From assembly GCA_039028695.1 (NCBI GenBank), contig JBCCHN010000161.1, positions 1 through 11,201 on the forward strand: a stretch of 11,201 nucleotides of DNA, read 5' to 3'. Under the pieces are notes generated by a model. That model was not told the origin of the DNA and did not search any database. It saw only the letters and a list, made by a program, of their open reading frames with translations. This stretch comes from JANQKX01 sp039028695. Its GTDB lineage: Bacteria; Pseudomonadota; Alphaproteobacteria; Kiloniellales; Kiloniellaceae. Of the stretch, positions 1 to 5,728 are shown piece after piece. Numbering within the stretch: position 1 is the first letter of the stretch; each line of letters opens with the position of its first letter. Position numbers and translations under genes: made by a program.

Positions 1-6
1 TATATT

Positions 7-192
7 TTGCAAGACTCTGACTTGGAGAGACCATTTAGCAATTCCCCGGTTTGTGCGTGCAAAAGCTGCCCAGCATCATGCAGTTGTGGAGATAAACAAC
101 CAGATGATGGTATTTGCTGTTGTGGCGATACCTGTACATGTATTTCATGTGCCTGTGGACCCAGCTGTGGGTGTCCAAACGCTTCAAATTAA
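7..192 (+). CDS. Small cysteine-rich metallothionein-like protein (5' end uncertain)
   Basis: The frame encodes about 61 residues, of which 14 are cysteine (residues 16-56), with no histidine in that region. Six CXC motifs are visible (16-18, 25-27, 37-39, 43-45, 48-50, 54-56), including a CCC run at 37-39, and a DKQPDDG linker separates an N-terminal 5-Cys block from a C-terminal 9-Cys block. This matches metallothioneins, cytoplasmic thiolate-cluster proteins that bind Zn, Cd or Cu. The only visible start is a TTG at position 7. The frame is open to the window edge and no ribosome binding site can be seen, so the true start may lie outside. Ten of 14 Cys codons are TGT, and the gene is AT-richer than the sigma gene 34 bp downstream, which mostly uses TGC; this hints at separate origins. 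The family call rests on Cys spacing only, and metal preference cannot be read. Confidence 0.7.
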   Translation: MQDSDLERPFSNSPVCACKSCPASCSCGDKQPDDGICCCGDTCTCISCACGPSCGCPNASN

Positions 193-225
193 TGTAAACC
201 CCGGGAAATTAATGTAATCTCTGGG
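186..225. repeat. Tandem 20-bp repeat between metallothionein and sigma factor genes
   Basis: Two adjacent 20-bp units, 186-205 (AAATTAATGTAAACCCCGGG) and 206-225 (AAATTAATGTAATCTCTGGG), match at 17 of 20 positions; the first 12 bases are identical. The first unit overlaps the metallothionein stop codon, and the second ends one base before the sigma factor start codon. The 20-bp period is close to two helical turns, as expected for two protein sites on one DNA face. Each unit contains an ATTAAT palindrome. It may be an operator or translation-control element. A simple slippage duplication is also possible. Confidence 0.75.
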
Positions 226-226
226 C

Positions 227-781
227 ATGGATGGCTTTAATTCCAGGACGTGCGTCACCTCGGCCCTGAGCATTTTTCGTGCTGAACTGAAAGGCTATGT
301 GCGGGCCCGAGTCCCGCCCGCCGACGTTGAGGACGTGCTTCAGGTCGCCGCCATGCGCGCCGTGGAAAAGGCGCACACACTGCGGGAACCCGCGCGTGTC
401 CTGCCATGGCTTTACCGTATTCATGCCAACGTCGCGATTGACGCCGGGCGCAAAAAAGCCCGCGAGCAGCACTTAATCGAAGCCATGGCCCAGGACGGCG
501 AACCTGTCGCGCCGGAGGCCACCGCAGTATGCAATTGCAGCATCGCACAGGCGCAGAATCTAAGCCCTAACTATGCCGCCATCCTCAATCTTGTCGACAT
601 CGACGATCTGCCGCTGGCCAAAGCTGCCCAAGTGCTGAATATTTCGGTCAACAATGCGACCGTTCGGCTCCACCGGGCCCGAATGGCCCTGAAGAAGCGC
701 CTGCTGGAGCATTGCGGTGTCACCAGCCCGGGCGCTTGCGCCGATTGCCGCTGTTCCTATGATGGATGCTGTTCGGCCTGA
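227..781 (+). CDS. ECF-type RNA polymerase sigma factor with cysteine-rich C-terminal tail
   Basis: A 184-residue protein with the two-domain layout of group 4 (ECF) sigma factors: region 2 at about residues 14-80 (VEDVLQVAAMRAVEKAH and WLYRIHANVAIDAGRKK, the core-binding and -10 recognition helices), a short linker with a CNC motif (102-104), and region 4 at about 112-160 with a helix-turn-helix (AKAAQVLNIS, NNATVRLHRAR) for the -35 element. After region 4 comes a cysteine-rich tail: Cys163, 171, 174, 176, 181 and 182. Such a tail recalls the ECF sigma factors of the CorE type (Myxococcus), where a C-terminal Cys-rich domain senses copper, cadmium or zinc without an anti-sigma factor. No anti-sigma gene follows here. 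The ATG at 227 gives a full region 2; its ribosome binding site is weak and lies within the tandem repeat. Control of the upstream metallothionein gene is inference. Confidence 0.85.
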   Translation: MDGFNSRTCVTSALSIFRAELKGYVRARVPPADVEDVLQVAAMRAVEKAHTLREPARVLPWLYRIHANVAIDAGRKKAREQHLIEAMAQDGEPVAPEATAVCNCSIAQAQNLSPNYAAILNLVDIDDLPLAKAAQVLNISVNNATVRLHRARMALKKRLLEHCGVTSPGACADCRCSYDGCCSA

Positions 782-902
782 GGCCAGGGTAAGCACCGAT
801 GGTGCGCGACCGATCTCTCAATTTCAGCCGCCTGGACAGCAACAAATTGCCGCAGAGCAAGATCGTGTGGCAACAGCGGAGGTAAAGGTCTAAAGAACCG
901 GA

Positions 903-1736
903 TTAATCGGCCATCGCCAATTCCCGCTCCCGCTGCTTTTGTTGCCGCAGCATGATGATACCAGCGATGGCAACGCCAATCGCAACGGCCAGGATGATGA
1001 TGGTCGCCAAGGCATTGATGTCCGGCCTTAGACCCGTGCGAATTCTGGAATAGATCAAGATCGGCAACGTGTTCGAGCCCGGTCCGGTGACAAAACTGGC
1101 GATCACTAGGTCATCCAAGGAAAGCGTGAAGGCAAGCAGCCATCCGGCCACCATTCCCGGCGCCAGGCGGGGCAGCGTTATGTCCATTAAGACACGGAAA
1201 GGCCGGGCCCCCAGGTCCAATGCGGCTTCTTCTAAGGTCTGACCCATGCCCGTCAAACGGGACTGGATCACAACGGCCACATAGGCCAGCGAAAAGGTGA
1301 TATGGGCGATGGTGATGGTCGTGGCGCCCCGTTCCTCCGGCCAACCGATAATGCCCTTCAGCGTGATGAATAGCATAAGCAAGGACAAACCGGTGATAAC
1401 CTCCGGCATGACCAGCGGGGCTGCCAACATGCCACCAAAAAGCGTGCGTCCCTTAAACTGGCCGAAGCGGACCATGGCCAAGCCGGCCAGGGTGCCAAGC
1501 ACCGTTGCGAAGGTCGCGTTCACCACGGCCACTTGCAAACTCAGGATTACCGCGTCCCAAACCTCGGGGCTTTTGAAGAGTTCGACATACCAACGGGTTG
1601 ACCAGCCGCCCCAGACGGCGACCAGTCTTGAGTTATTGAAGGAATAGATAACCAACAGGATCATGGGGATATACAAAAAGGCCAGTCCCATGACCAGCAT
1701 GATCGTCAGAAAGGGCGACCGTTCACCGGTTTTCAT
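903..1736 (-). CDS. potI: Polyamine ABC transporter permease PotI
   Basis: A 277-residue inner-membrane permease, the usual length for PotI/PotC-type subunits. Hydrophobic segments occur at roughly residues 9-32, 64-90, 101-127, 139-158, 194-215 and 240-263. The cytoplasmic EAA loop that docks onto the ATPase is clear at about 169-193 (EEAALDLGARPFRVLMDITL). With PotH it forms the transmembrane channel of a putrescine/polyamine importer. It is the last gene of the cluster. Its start lies 5 bp after the potH stop, and the GGGTAAGG containing that stop serves as its ribosome binding site, so translation is probably coupled. Its 3' end converges on the sigma factor gene, 121 bp away; only a weak hairpin is seen there. 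The family is certain; the exact substrate is not visible from this subunit. Confidence 0.93.
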   Translation of the reverse strand: MKTGERSPFLTIMLVMGLAFLYIPMILLVIYSFNNSRLVAVWGGWSTRWYVELFKSPEVWDAVILSLQVAVVNATFATVLGTLAGLAMVRFGQFKGRTLFGGMLAAPLVMPEVITGLSLLMLFITLKGIIGWPEERGATTITIAHITFSLAYVAVVIQSRLTGMGQTLEEAALDLGARPFRVLMDITLPRLAPGMVAGWLLAFTLSLDDLVIASFVTGPGSNTLPILIYSRIRTGLRPDINALATIIILAVAIGVAIAGIIMLRQQKQRERELAMAD

Positions 1737-1741
1737 GAGCC

Positions 1742-2707
1742 TTACCCCGCGCTTTTGCCCTGATAGTGCTGGTAGATCATCATGGGGATGACCAACAGCA
1801 GCAAGAGGGCGATGGCGACAGCCGATGCGACCGGCCAGTCATAGTTAGAGAAGAATTCGCCATAGAGGACCCGACCAATCATGAGCACATTACCGCCGCC
1901 CAAGAGGTCGGGAATAACGAACTCACCAGTAGCCGGAATAAAAACCAACAAGGAGCCGGCGACAATCCCCGGTACAGTCAGCGGCAAGGTAACGGTGAAA
2001 AAGGTTGTAGTCGGTCTGGCGCCCAGATCGGCCGCAGCCTCATTGAGTGAGCCATCCAGCTTTTCCATATTGGCGTAAAGCGGGAGCACCATGAACGGCA
2101 GGTAGGTATAGACAATGCCCAAATAGACAGCGAATTCCGTGTAAAGCAGGCGAATGGGCGATTCGATCAGCCCGATGGAAATGAGCAAATTGTTGATCGT
2201 TCCCTGGTCCGCCAAAATTCCGATCCAGGCGTAAACCCGCAGTAGGAAGGACGTCCAAAACGGCAAGATGATCAAAAAGAGCAGCAGATTGCGGGTGGTC
2301 GGACTGGAACGCACAATGGCATAGGCAATGGGATAGCCAATCAGCAGGCTCAGCAAGGTGCAAATGGACGATATCTTGATAGAGTTAAGATAGGTTTTGA
2401 CGTAGAGGTCGTCTTCCAAGAGGAATTGGAAGTTATAGAGGAAAACCTTGATGGACAGCGCGCTGTCGTCCACCCATTCGAACATGGCCGAAAAAGGCGG
2501 GTTCGCGATGGTCGATTCAGCCAGGCTGATTTTGAGGACGATAAAGAAAGGAAAGAGAAAAAACAGCAGCATCCAGCTGTAAGGGATGAAAATGACAACC
2601 CTTTTCCAGCTGGCATTTAGGGCATGCAGCACTGTTGCCTTCAATTTTTGAAAGCCATCCGGTTCGCCCGCTGCTAAACCTTGGTTCGTGTTCGGAACGT
2701 CTGCCAT
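1742..2707 (-). CDS. potH: Polyamine ABC transporter permease PotH
   Basis: A 321-residue permease of the PotH/PotB type. A cytoplasmic N-terminal stretch of about 37 residues precedes six hydrophobic segments (roughly 38-62, 110-132, 139-167, 190-212, 247-268, 292-314). The EAA loop is at about 222-247 (NEAAADLGARPTTTFFTVTL). It pairs with PotI in the membrane and contacts the ATPase PotG. The chosen ATG lies 7 bp beyond the potG stop, and the sequence AGTGAGGGG, which contains that stop, is a good ribosome binding site. Close spacing on both sides shows a co-transcribed, coupled unit. Nothing is truncated or unusual. Confidence 0.93.
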   Translation of the reverse strand: MADVPNTNQGLAAGEPDGFQKLKATVLHALNASWKRVVIFIPYSWMLLFFLFPFFIVLKISLAESTIANPPFSAMFEWVDDSALSIKVFLYNFQFLLEDDLYVKTYLNSIKISSICTLLSLLIGYPIAYAIVRSSPTTRNLLLFLIILPFWTSFLLRVYAWIGILADQGTINNLLISIGLIESPIRLLYTEFAVYLGIVYTYLPFMVLPLYANMEKLDGSLNEAAADLGARPTTTFFTVTLPLTVPGIVAGSLLVFIPATGEFVIPDLLGGGNVLMIGRVLYGEFFSNYDWPVASAVAIALLLLLVIPMMIYQHYQGKSAG

Positions 2708-2714
2708 GGGCCCC

Positions 2715-3854
2715 TCACTTCAGCAAGAGGATGGGGCTGGACGGATCCCAGGTCAAAAAGACGTTTTCTTCCCAGGTGATCTTGTGCGTTCGATCCCGCG
2801 GTCTAATCAGGTTGGGGGCTGTCACGTTAATTAGGTGACCCTGCTCCAAACGCACAAGATAGGTGGAGACGTCGCCCAAATATCCAATGTCCTCCACCTG
2901 TCCCTTGGCAAGGTTATAACCGCTTTCGCTCGGCGGCTCTTTGGACATTTGCACCTTTTCCGGTCGCAGGGCGATCCAGACCTTAGTGCCAACCGAAACC
3001 ATGGCGCCATGGTTGATAAAGACCGGGCCGATATCCGTTTTGACGATCACATGATCGGACGTTTCTTCGGAGACCACGCCTTCCAGCATGTTGGTGGAGC
3101 CGATAAAATCTGCCACGTAACGGGAATCCGGAAACTCATAGATCTCTGTCGGCGTTCCAATCTGGGCAAAACGTCCCTTTTCCATCACCGCGATGCGGGT
3201 GGACAGGGTCATGGCTTCGTCTTGGTCGTGGGTTACCACAACAAAAGTAATGCCCAGCTTTTCCTGGATGCTCATCAACTCGAACTGAGTCTGATCCCGC
3301 AGACGCTTATCCAGCGCGCCAAGGGGTTCGTCCAGCAGCAAAACTTTGGGCTCTTTCACCAGCGACCGGGCAAGCGCGACCCGCTGCCTTTGTCCGCCGG
3401 ATAATTGGTGGGGTTTGCGTTTTTTGAAATCCTGCAACTCAACCAGGCGCAGCATTTCGTCCACGCGTTCGGTGATTTCGTTTCTGGGCACCTTACTTTG
3501 CTTCAGGCCATACCCCACGTTCTTTTCCACCGTCATATGGGGAAAGAGGGCGTAGCTCTGGAACATCATGTTGGTCGGGCGGTCGTAAGGTGGAACACTC
3601 GCCATATCGGCGCCGTCGATCATGATGGTGCCCGATGTGGGGGTCTCAAAGCCGGCCAACATACGCAGCAGCGTGGTCTTGCCGCAGCCCGACGGACCTA
3701 GAAGGCAAAAGAGTTCGCCTTTAAAGATATCCAAATCGAGATTGTCCACGGCCGTGAAGGGACCGAATTGTTTCGTCACGCTGCGGATTTTGATGAAGGG
3801 CTCGGCGCCTGGATCCAGCCAGGGCGTATCCGAGGAAACCTGTGGCTCTGCCAT
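2715..3854 (-). CDS. potG: Polyamine ABC transporter ATP-binding protein PotG
   Basis: A 379-residue ATPase that energises polyamine import at the cytoplasmic face of PotH/PotI. All ABC motifs are intact: Walker A GPSGCGKTT (53-61), Q-loop Gln99 in FQSYALFPHMTV, signature LSGGQRQRVALARS (151-164), Walker B VLLLDEP (171-177), D-loop GALD (179-182) and switch His209 in VVVTHDQDEAM. The C-terminal part from about residue 245 is the TOBE-type domain of CUT1/MOI-type importers (ALRPEKVQMS). Length and the N-terminal extension before the first strand agree with PotG. The ATG at 3854 has a G-rich stretch (GAGGGGGG) about 12 bases upstream, a rather long spacing. A strong hairpin lies in the 102-bp gap between potF and this gene, so its expression probably depends on readthrough. 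Confidence 0.94.
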   Translation of the reverse strand: MAEPQVSSDTPWLDPGAEPFIKIRSVTKQFGPFTAVDNLDLDIFKGELFCLLGPSGCGKTTLLRMLAGFETPTSGTIMIDGADMASVPPYDRPTNMMFQSYALFPHMTVEKNVGYGLKQSKVPRNEITERVDEMLRLVELQDFKKRKPHQLSGGQRQRVALARSLVKEPKVLLLDEPLGALDKRLRDQTQFELMSIQEKLGITFVVVTHDQDEAMTLSTRIAVMEKGRFAQIGTPTEIYEFPDSRYVADFIGSTNMLEGVVSEETSDHVIVKTDIGPVFINHGAMVSVGTKVWIALRPEKVQMSKEPPSESGYNLAKGQVEDIGYLGDVSTYLVRLEQGHLINVTAPNLIRPRDRTHKITWEENVFLTWDPSSPILLLK

Positions 3855-3908
3855 TTTGAACTTTTACCCCCCTCATGGCCGGCCTTATTTTTGTTATTGT
3901 GTGGCCGT

Positions 3909-3950
3909 AAAAAGAAGCGGCGATGAAATTCTCATCGCCGCTCCTGTTTT
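3909..3950 (-). terminator. Hairpin with U-run between potF and potG (attenuating terminator)
   Basis: A perfect 11-bp inverted repeat (AGCGGCGATGA at 3916-3926, TCATCGCCGCT at 3932-3942) has a 5-base loop. On the minus strand it is followed by TTCTTTTTAC, and on the plus strand by CCTGTTTTTGTTTTTT, so it could terminate in both directions. It begins 14 bp past the potF stop. In a binding-protein-dependent importer, such a site commonly lets the periplasmic component be made in excess over ATPase and permeases. There is no separate promoter visible for potG, so termination is presumably partial. Confidence 0.8.
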
Positions 3951-3956
3951 TGTTTT

Positions 3957-5063
3957 TTACTGACCGGCCTTAACGTCGGTCCAGAGCCTTGTGCGAACCC
4001 TTTCCATGTTCTTGGGCAAGGGTGACAAGGTGTACATGTTGGCAACCTTGTCCGCTGGCGGGAAGGAGGCCGGGCTGCTGGTGACAGCCTCATCAATCAA
4101 TTCGATGGCATCCTGATTGGCCGTCGCATACCAGGTGAAGTTACTGTCACCGGCGGCCACGTCTGGGCGCATCATGTAGTTGAGAAATTTATGAGCGCCT
4201 TCCACATTCTTGGCGTCGGCGGGAATAACCCAGCCATCAACCCAGAGGTTGGCTTTGCCAGGGCCTTCCGGCAGGAAGAAGTCTAACTCCACGCCCGTAT
4301 CCGCATCCGCCGCGGTTGACATTGCCAAGAGGCCATCCGGACCCCAGGTCACGGCCACGCAGAATTCCTTCTCGGGCATGCGCTGGTAAGCATAGTTGTC
4401 GAATGTTTTAACAAAAGGACGAATGGCTTTGAGCAGTTCGCCGGCTTTTTCGTAATCTTCCTTACTGGTCGAGTCCGGCGGCAGACCAAGATGGGCCAAA
4501 GCCATGGGGATGACGTCCGTGGGAGAATCCAGAAGGGCGACACCGCATTGAGATATCTTCTCTAAATGGGCCGGGTCGAAGATCATTTCCATGGAACCGA
4601 TGGGCGCATCCGGATCGGCTGCCAATACCAGCTCCTCATTGTAGGTCACGCCATGGGTGCCCCACATATAAGGCACGATGTGATTGTTGTCCGGATCCCA
4701 CTTTTCCGAAATTTGCTCCATGACTTCAGGAATCATGTGTTTGAAGTTGGGGAGCTTGGATTTGTCCAAAGGCTGAATGATGCCTGCTGGGATCAAGCGC
4801 GCGATTTGGGAGGAAGCATGAGAGACCACGTCATAACCGGAATCGCCGGCCAGCAGCTTGGCATCCGCGGCTTCCACAGAATCATATGGGTCATAAATGA
4901 CCTTGATGCCCGTCTCTTTTTCAAAGTTGGCGATTGTCTCTTCGCCGATATATTCACCCCAGTTTGTGACCCTGATCACCTCTTCCGCCAGGGCGGGGCC
5001 GGCGAGCATGGCTGAAGCAATCGTGCCGAGCAGAGCGCCTTTGATGGTACCCATTTTTGTCAT
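3957..5063 (-). CDS. potF: Periplasmic polyamine (putrescine)-binding protein PotF
   Basis: A 368-residue secreted solute-binding protein that delivers polyamines to PotHI. An N-terminal signal peptide (charged start, hydrophobic core, ALA-EE) should be cleaved after Ala26. Family landmarks are VTNWGEYIGEETIANFEKET (32-51), WVDGWVIPADAKN (274-286), FLNYMMRPDV (293-302) and the PotF-like end RVRTRLWTDVKAG. Compared from memory with E. coli PotF, the ligand-site WSDY is WGEY here, and the WAGDVWQA segment is WGPDGLLA (240-247), keeping the Asp but losing an aromatic residue. Selectivity for putrescine versus another polyamine is therefore uncertain. The ATG at 5063 has a strong ribosome binding site, AGGTGAGGA, seven bases upstream. 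It is the first gene of the cluster, with a long upstream region, where regulation is expected. Confidence 0.92.
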   Translation of the reverse strand: MTKMGTIKGALLGTIASAMLAGPALAEEVIRVTNWGEYIGEETIANFEKETGIKVIYDPYDSVEAADAKLLAGDSGYDVVSHASSQIARLIPAGIIQPLDKSKLPNFKHMIPEVMEQISEKWDPDNNHIVPYMWGTHGVTYNEELVLAADPDAPIGSMEMIFDPAHLEKISQCGVALLDSPTDVIPMALAHLGLPPDSTSKEDYEKAGELLKAIRPFVKTFDNYAYQRMPEKEFCVAVTWGPDGLLAMSTAADADTGVELDFFLPEGPGKANLWVDGWVIPADAKNVEGAHKFLNYMMRPDVAAGDSNFTWYATANQDAIELIDEAVTSSPASFPPADKVANMYTLSPLPKNMERVRTRLWTDVKAGQ

Positions 5064-5175
5064 TTCTATTTCCTCACCTGTTGTATTTAGGTTTGCTAAT
5101 CGTTTTTGATTGCATTGATCTATTAACGCTTTAGAGAGGATCTATTACAGAATGCCACCTCCTTATGGTCTTATT

Positions 5176-5248
5176 CAATTTCTGGCCTCTTCAGCCGATA
5201 ATCTAGAACAATTGGCCTCATTTGCACTAGAAAAAACTCAATTGGCCT
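5176..5248. repeat. Three GGCCT direct repeats with exact 30-bp period
   Basis: CAATTGGCCT occurs at 5209-5218 and 5239-5248, and a variant with three extra bases, CAATTTCTGGCCT, lies at 5176-5188. The GGCCT cores end at 5188, 5218 and 5248, exactly 30 bp apart. They lie about 120-190 bp upstream of the potF start. Regular spacing near three helical turns suggests cooperative binding of a regulator, but the motif is short and matches no operator that I recognise. Confidence 0.4.
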
Positions 5249-5252
5249 TTAT

Positions 5253-5278
5253 CGGGGGTCAGATCGCCCGGATTTTTT
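5253..5278 (+). terminator. Orphan terminator-like hairpin on the plus strand
   Basis: CGGGGG (5253-5258), loop TCAGAT, CGCCCG (5265-5270) can form a stem with one mismatch. It is followed by GA and six T residues (5273-5278). The orientation is rightward, but no rightward gene lies upstream, as the pot cluster is on the other strand. It might end a short non-coding transcript starting between about 5080 and 5230, or be chance. Stem quality is only moderate. Confidence 0.3.
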
Positions 5279-5353
5279 ACTGCCGCATACGGCTTTGATA
5301 ATTGTTAGAAAAAGGTAATCAGCGGCAACTCGCCGGATGATTGGCACAGATTT

Positions 5354-5470
5354 TCAGCTTTCGACCGTCAGATCGGCTCCTTTCATAACCGTCTCTTCCA
5401 AAAAGGCACCGTTAAGGATGCAGCGACTCTGCTCGGCCCTGGATAAATCGAGGCCAAGCGGGTTCTTCAC
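5354..5470 (-). pseudogene. Pentapeptide-repeat fragment or miniature gene
   Basis: A minus-strand frame of 38 codons from a GTG at 5470 to a TGA at 5354 encodes pentapeptide-type sequence: LGLDLSRAEQSRC, then LNGAFLEETVMKGADLT. The second block matches LNGAFLEEAILKGADLT in the pentapeptide protein at the right edge of the window at 14 of 17 residues. The DNA of the two regions (about 5362-5455 and 10807-10900) aligns without gaps at roughly 70-75% by eye. The frame has no signal peptide and only about six repeats, and a stop codon (TGA) lies 11 codons before the GTG. It is most likely the 3' remnant of a decayed paralogue, though a tiny functional gene cannot be ruled out. No good ribosome binding site is seen. 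Confidence 0.6.
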
Positions 5471-5728
5471 GCTTTTGGATAGGAATTTGCTGTCGGGACC
5501 TCAATTTTTCCCCGAAATCATCGCCTAGACTTATTAGGCATGTGTCTGTTTTTGATTCCTTGGTGTTTACCGCGCCAAGCACTAAGGTCCTGTCGGCGCA
5601 GAAGATCGGGCGCAATGGGCTCTGGGTCGCATCGTTTAATTTGACAATCTGTGAATAGAGAACAAATTGTCGGTTAGGCAATACTATCATTGGTCATAGT
5701 GAAACATAGCAAAGGACGGATCATTCCA
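5471..5728. other. Gap upstream of the GlcG/HbpS-type gene, mostly featureless
   Basis: No convincing gene lies here. A 92-codon minus-strand frame (5412-5690) reads across it, but it has no recognisable domain, no clear ribosome binding site and overlaps the pentapeptide fragment in another frame. A pentapeptide-like stretch (APDLLRRQDLSAW) in a further frame near 5580-5625 may be more of the decayed paralogue, but it is too weak to call. The right end carries the putative promoter and inverted repeat for the next gene. Confidence 0.4.
5641..5687 (+). promoter_or_regulatory. Putative promoter/operator of the GlcG/HbpS-type gene
   Basis: A perfect -35-like TTGACA lies at 5641-5646. No good -10 is found at 16-18 bp (best AAATTG at 5664-5669); a separate TACTAT at 5682-5687 lacks a matching -35. 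Overlapping these is an inverted repeat, GACAAT (5643-5648) and ATTGTC (5666-5671), 17 bp apart, which could be an operator. The region is 40-90 bp upstream of the likely start codon. Both calls rest on short motifs. Confidence 0.3.

Larger units (their letters stand above)
5064..5353. other. potF upstream region with phased GGCCT repeats, no gene seen
   Basis: This 290-bp stretch precedes potF and contains no convincing coding frame. It holds three GGCCT elements, a terminator-like hairpin on the plus strand and several short inverted repeats (for example GCCG-CATA-CGGC at 5282-5293). I could not identify a convincing -35/-10 pair for potF; the region is AT-rich near 5081-5145, where a promoter would be expected. 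Confidence 0.5.

Noticed and set aside
203..230. GGGAA as an ECF -35 element for the sigma gene
   Set aside because: A -10 at the usual spacing would fall on the start codon, leaving no room for a leader; no alternative start downstream fits region 2.
793..805. Hairpin GCACC-GAT-GGTGC after the sigma factor gene
   Set aside because: Only 5 bp with a 3-base loop and no T-run, so it is not a credible terminator.
5211..5227. Sigma-54 promoter (GG...GC) near potF
   Set aside because: The spacing between GG (5214-5215) and GC (5224-5225) is 8 bases and not the strict 10.
5342..5358. Sigma-54-like TGGCACAGATTTTCAG
   Set aside because: The -24 half is good, but the -12 GC is replaced by CA at the required position.
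5337..5528. 63-codon plus-strand frame
   Set aside because: It is the antisense of the pentapeptide fragment; a similar chance frame lies opposite the intact pentapeptide gene.
5412..5690. 92-codon minus-strand frame in the potF-glcG gap
   Set aside because: No motif, poor start context, and it overlaps the better supported pentapeptide frame in a different phase.
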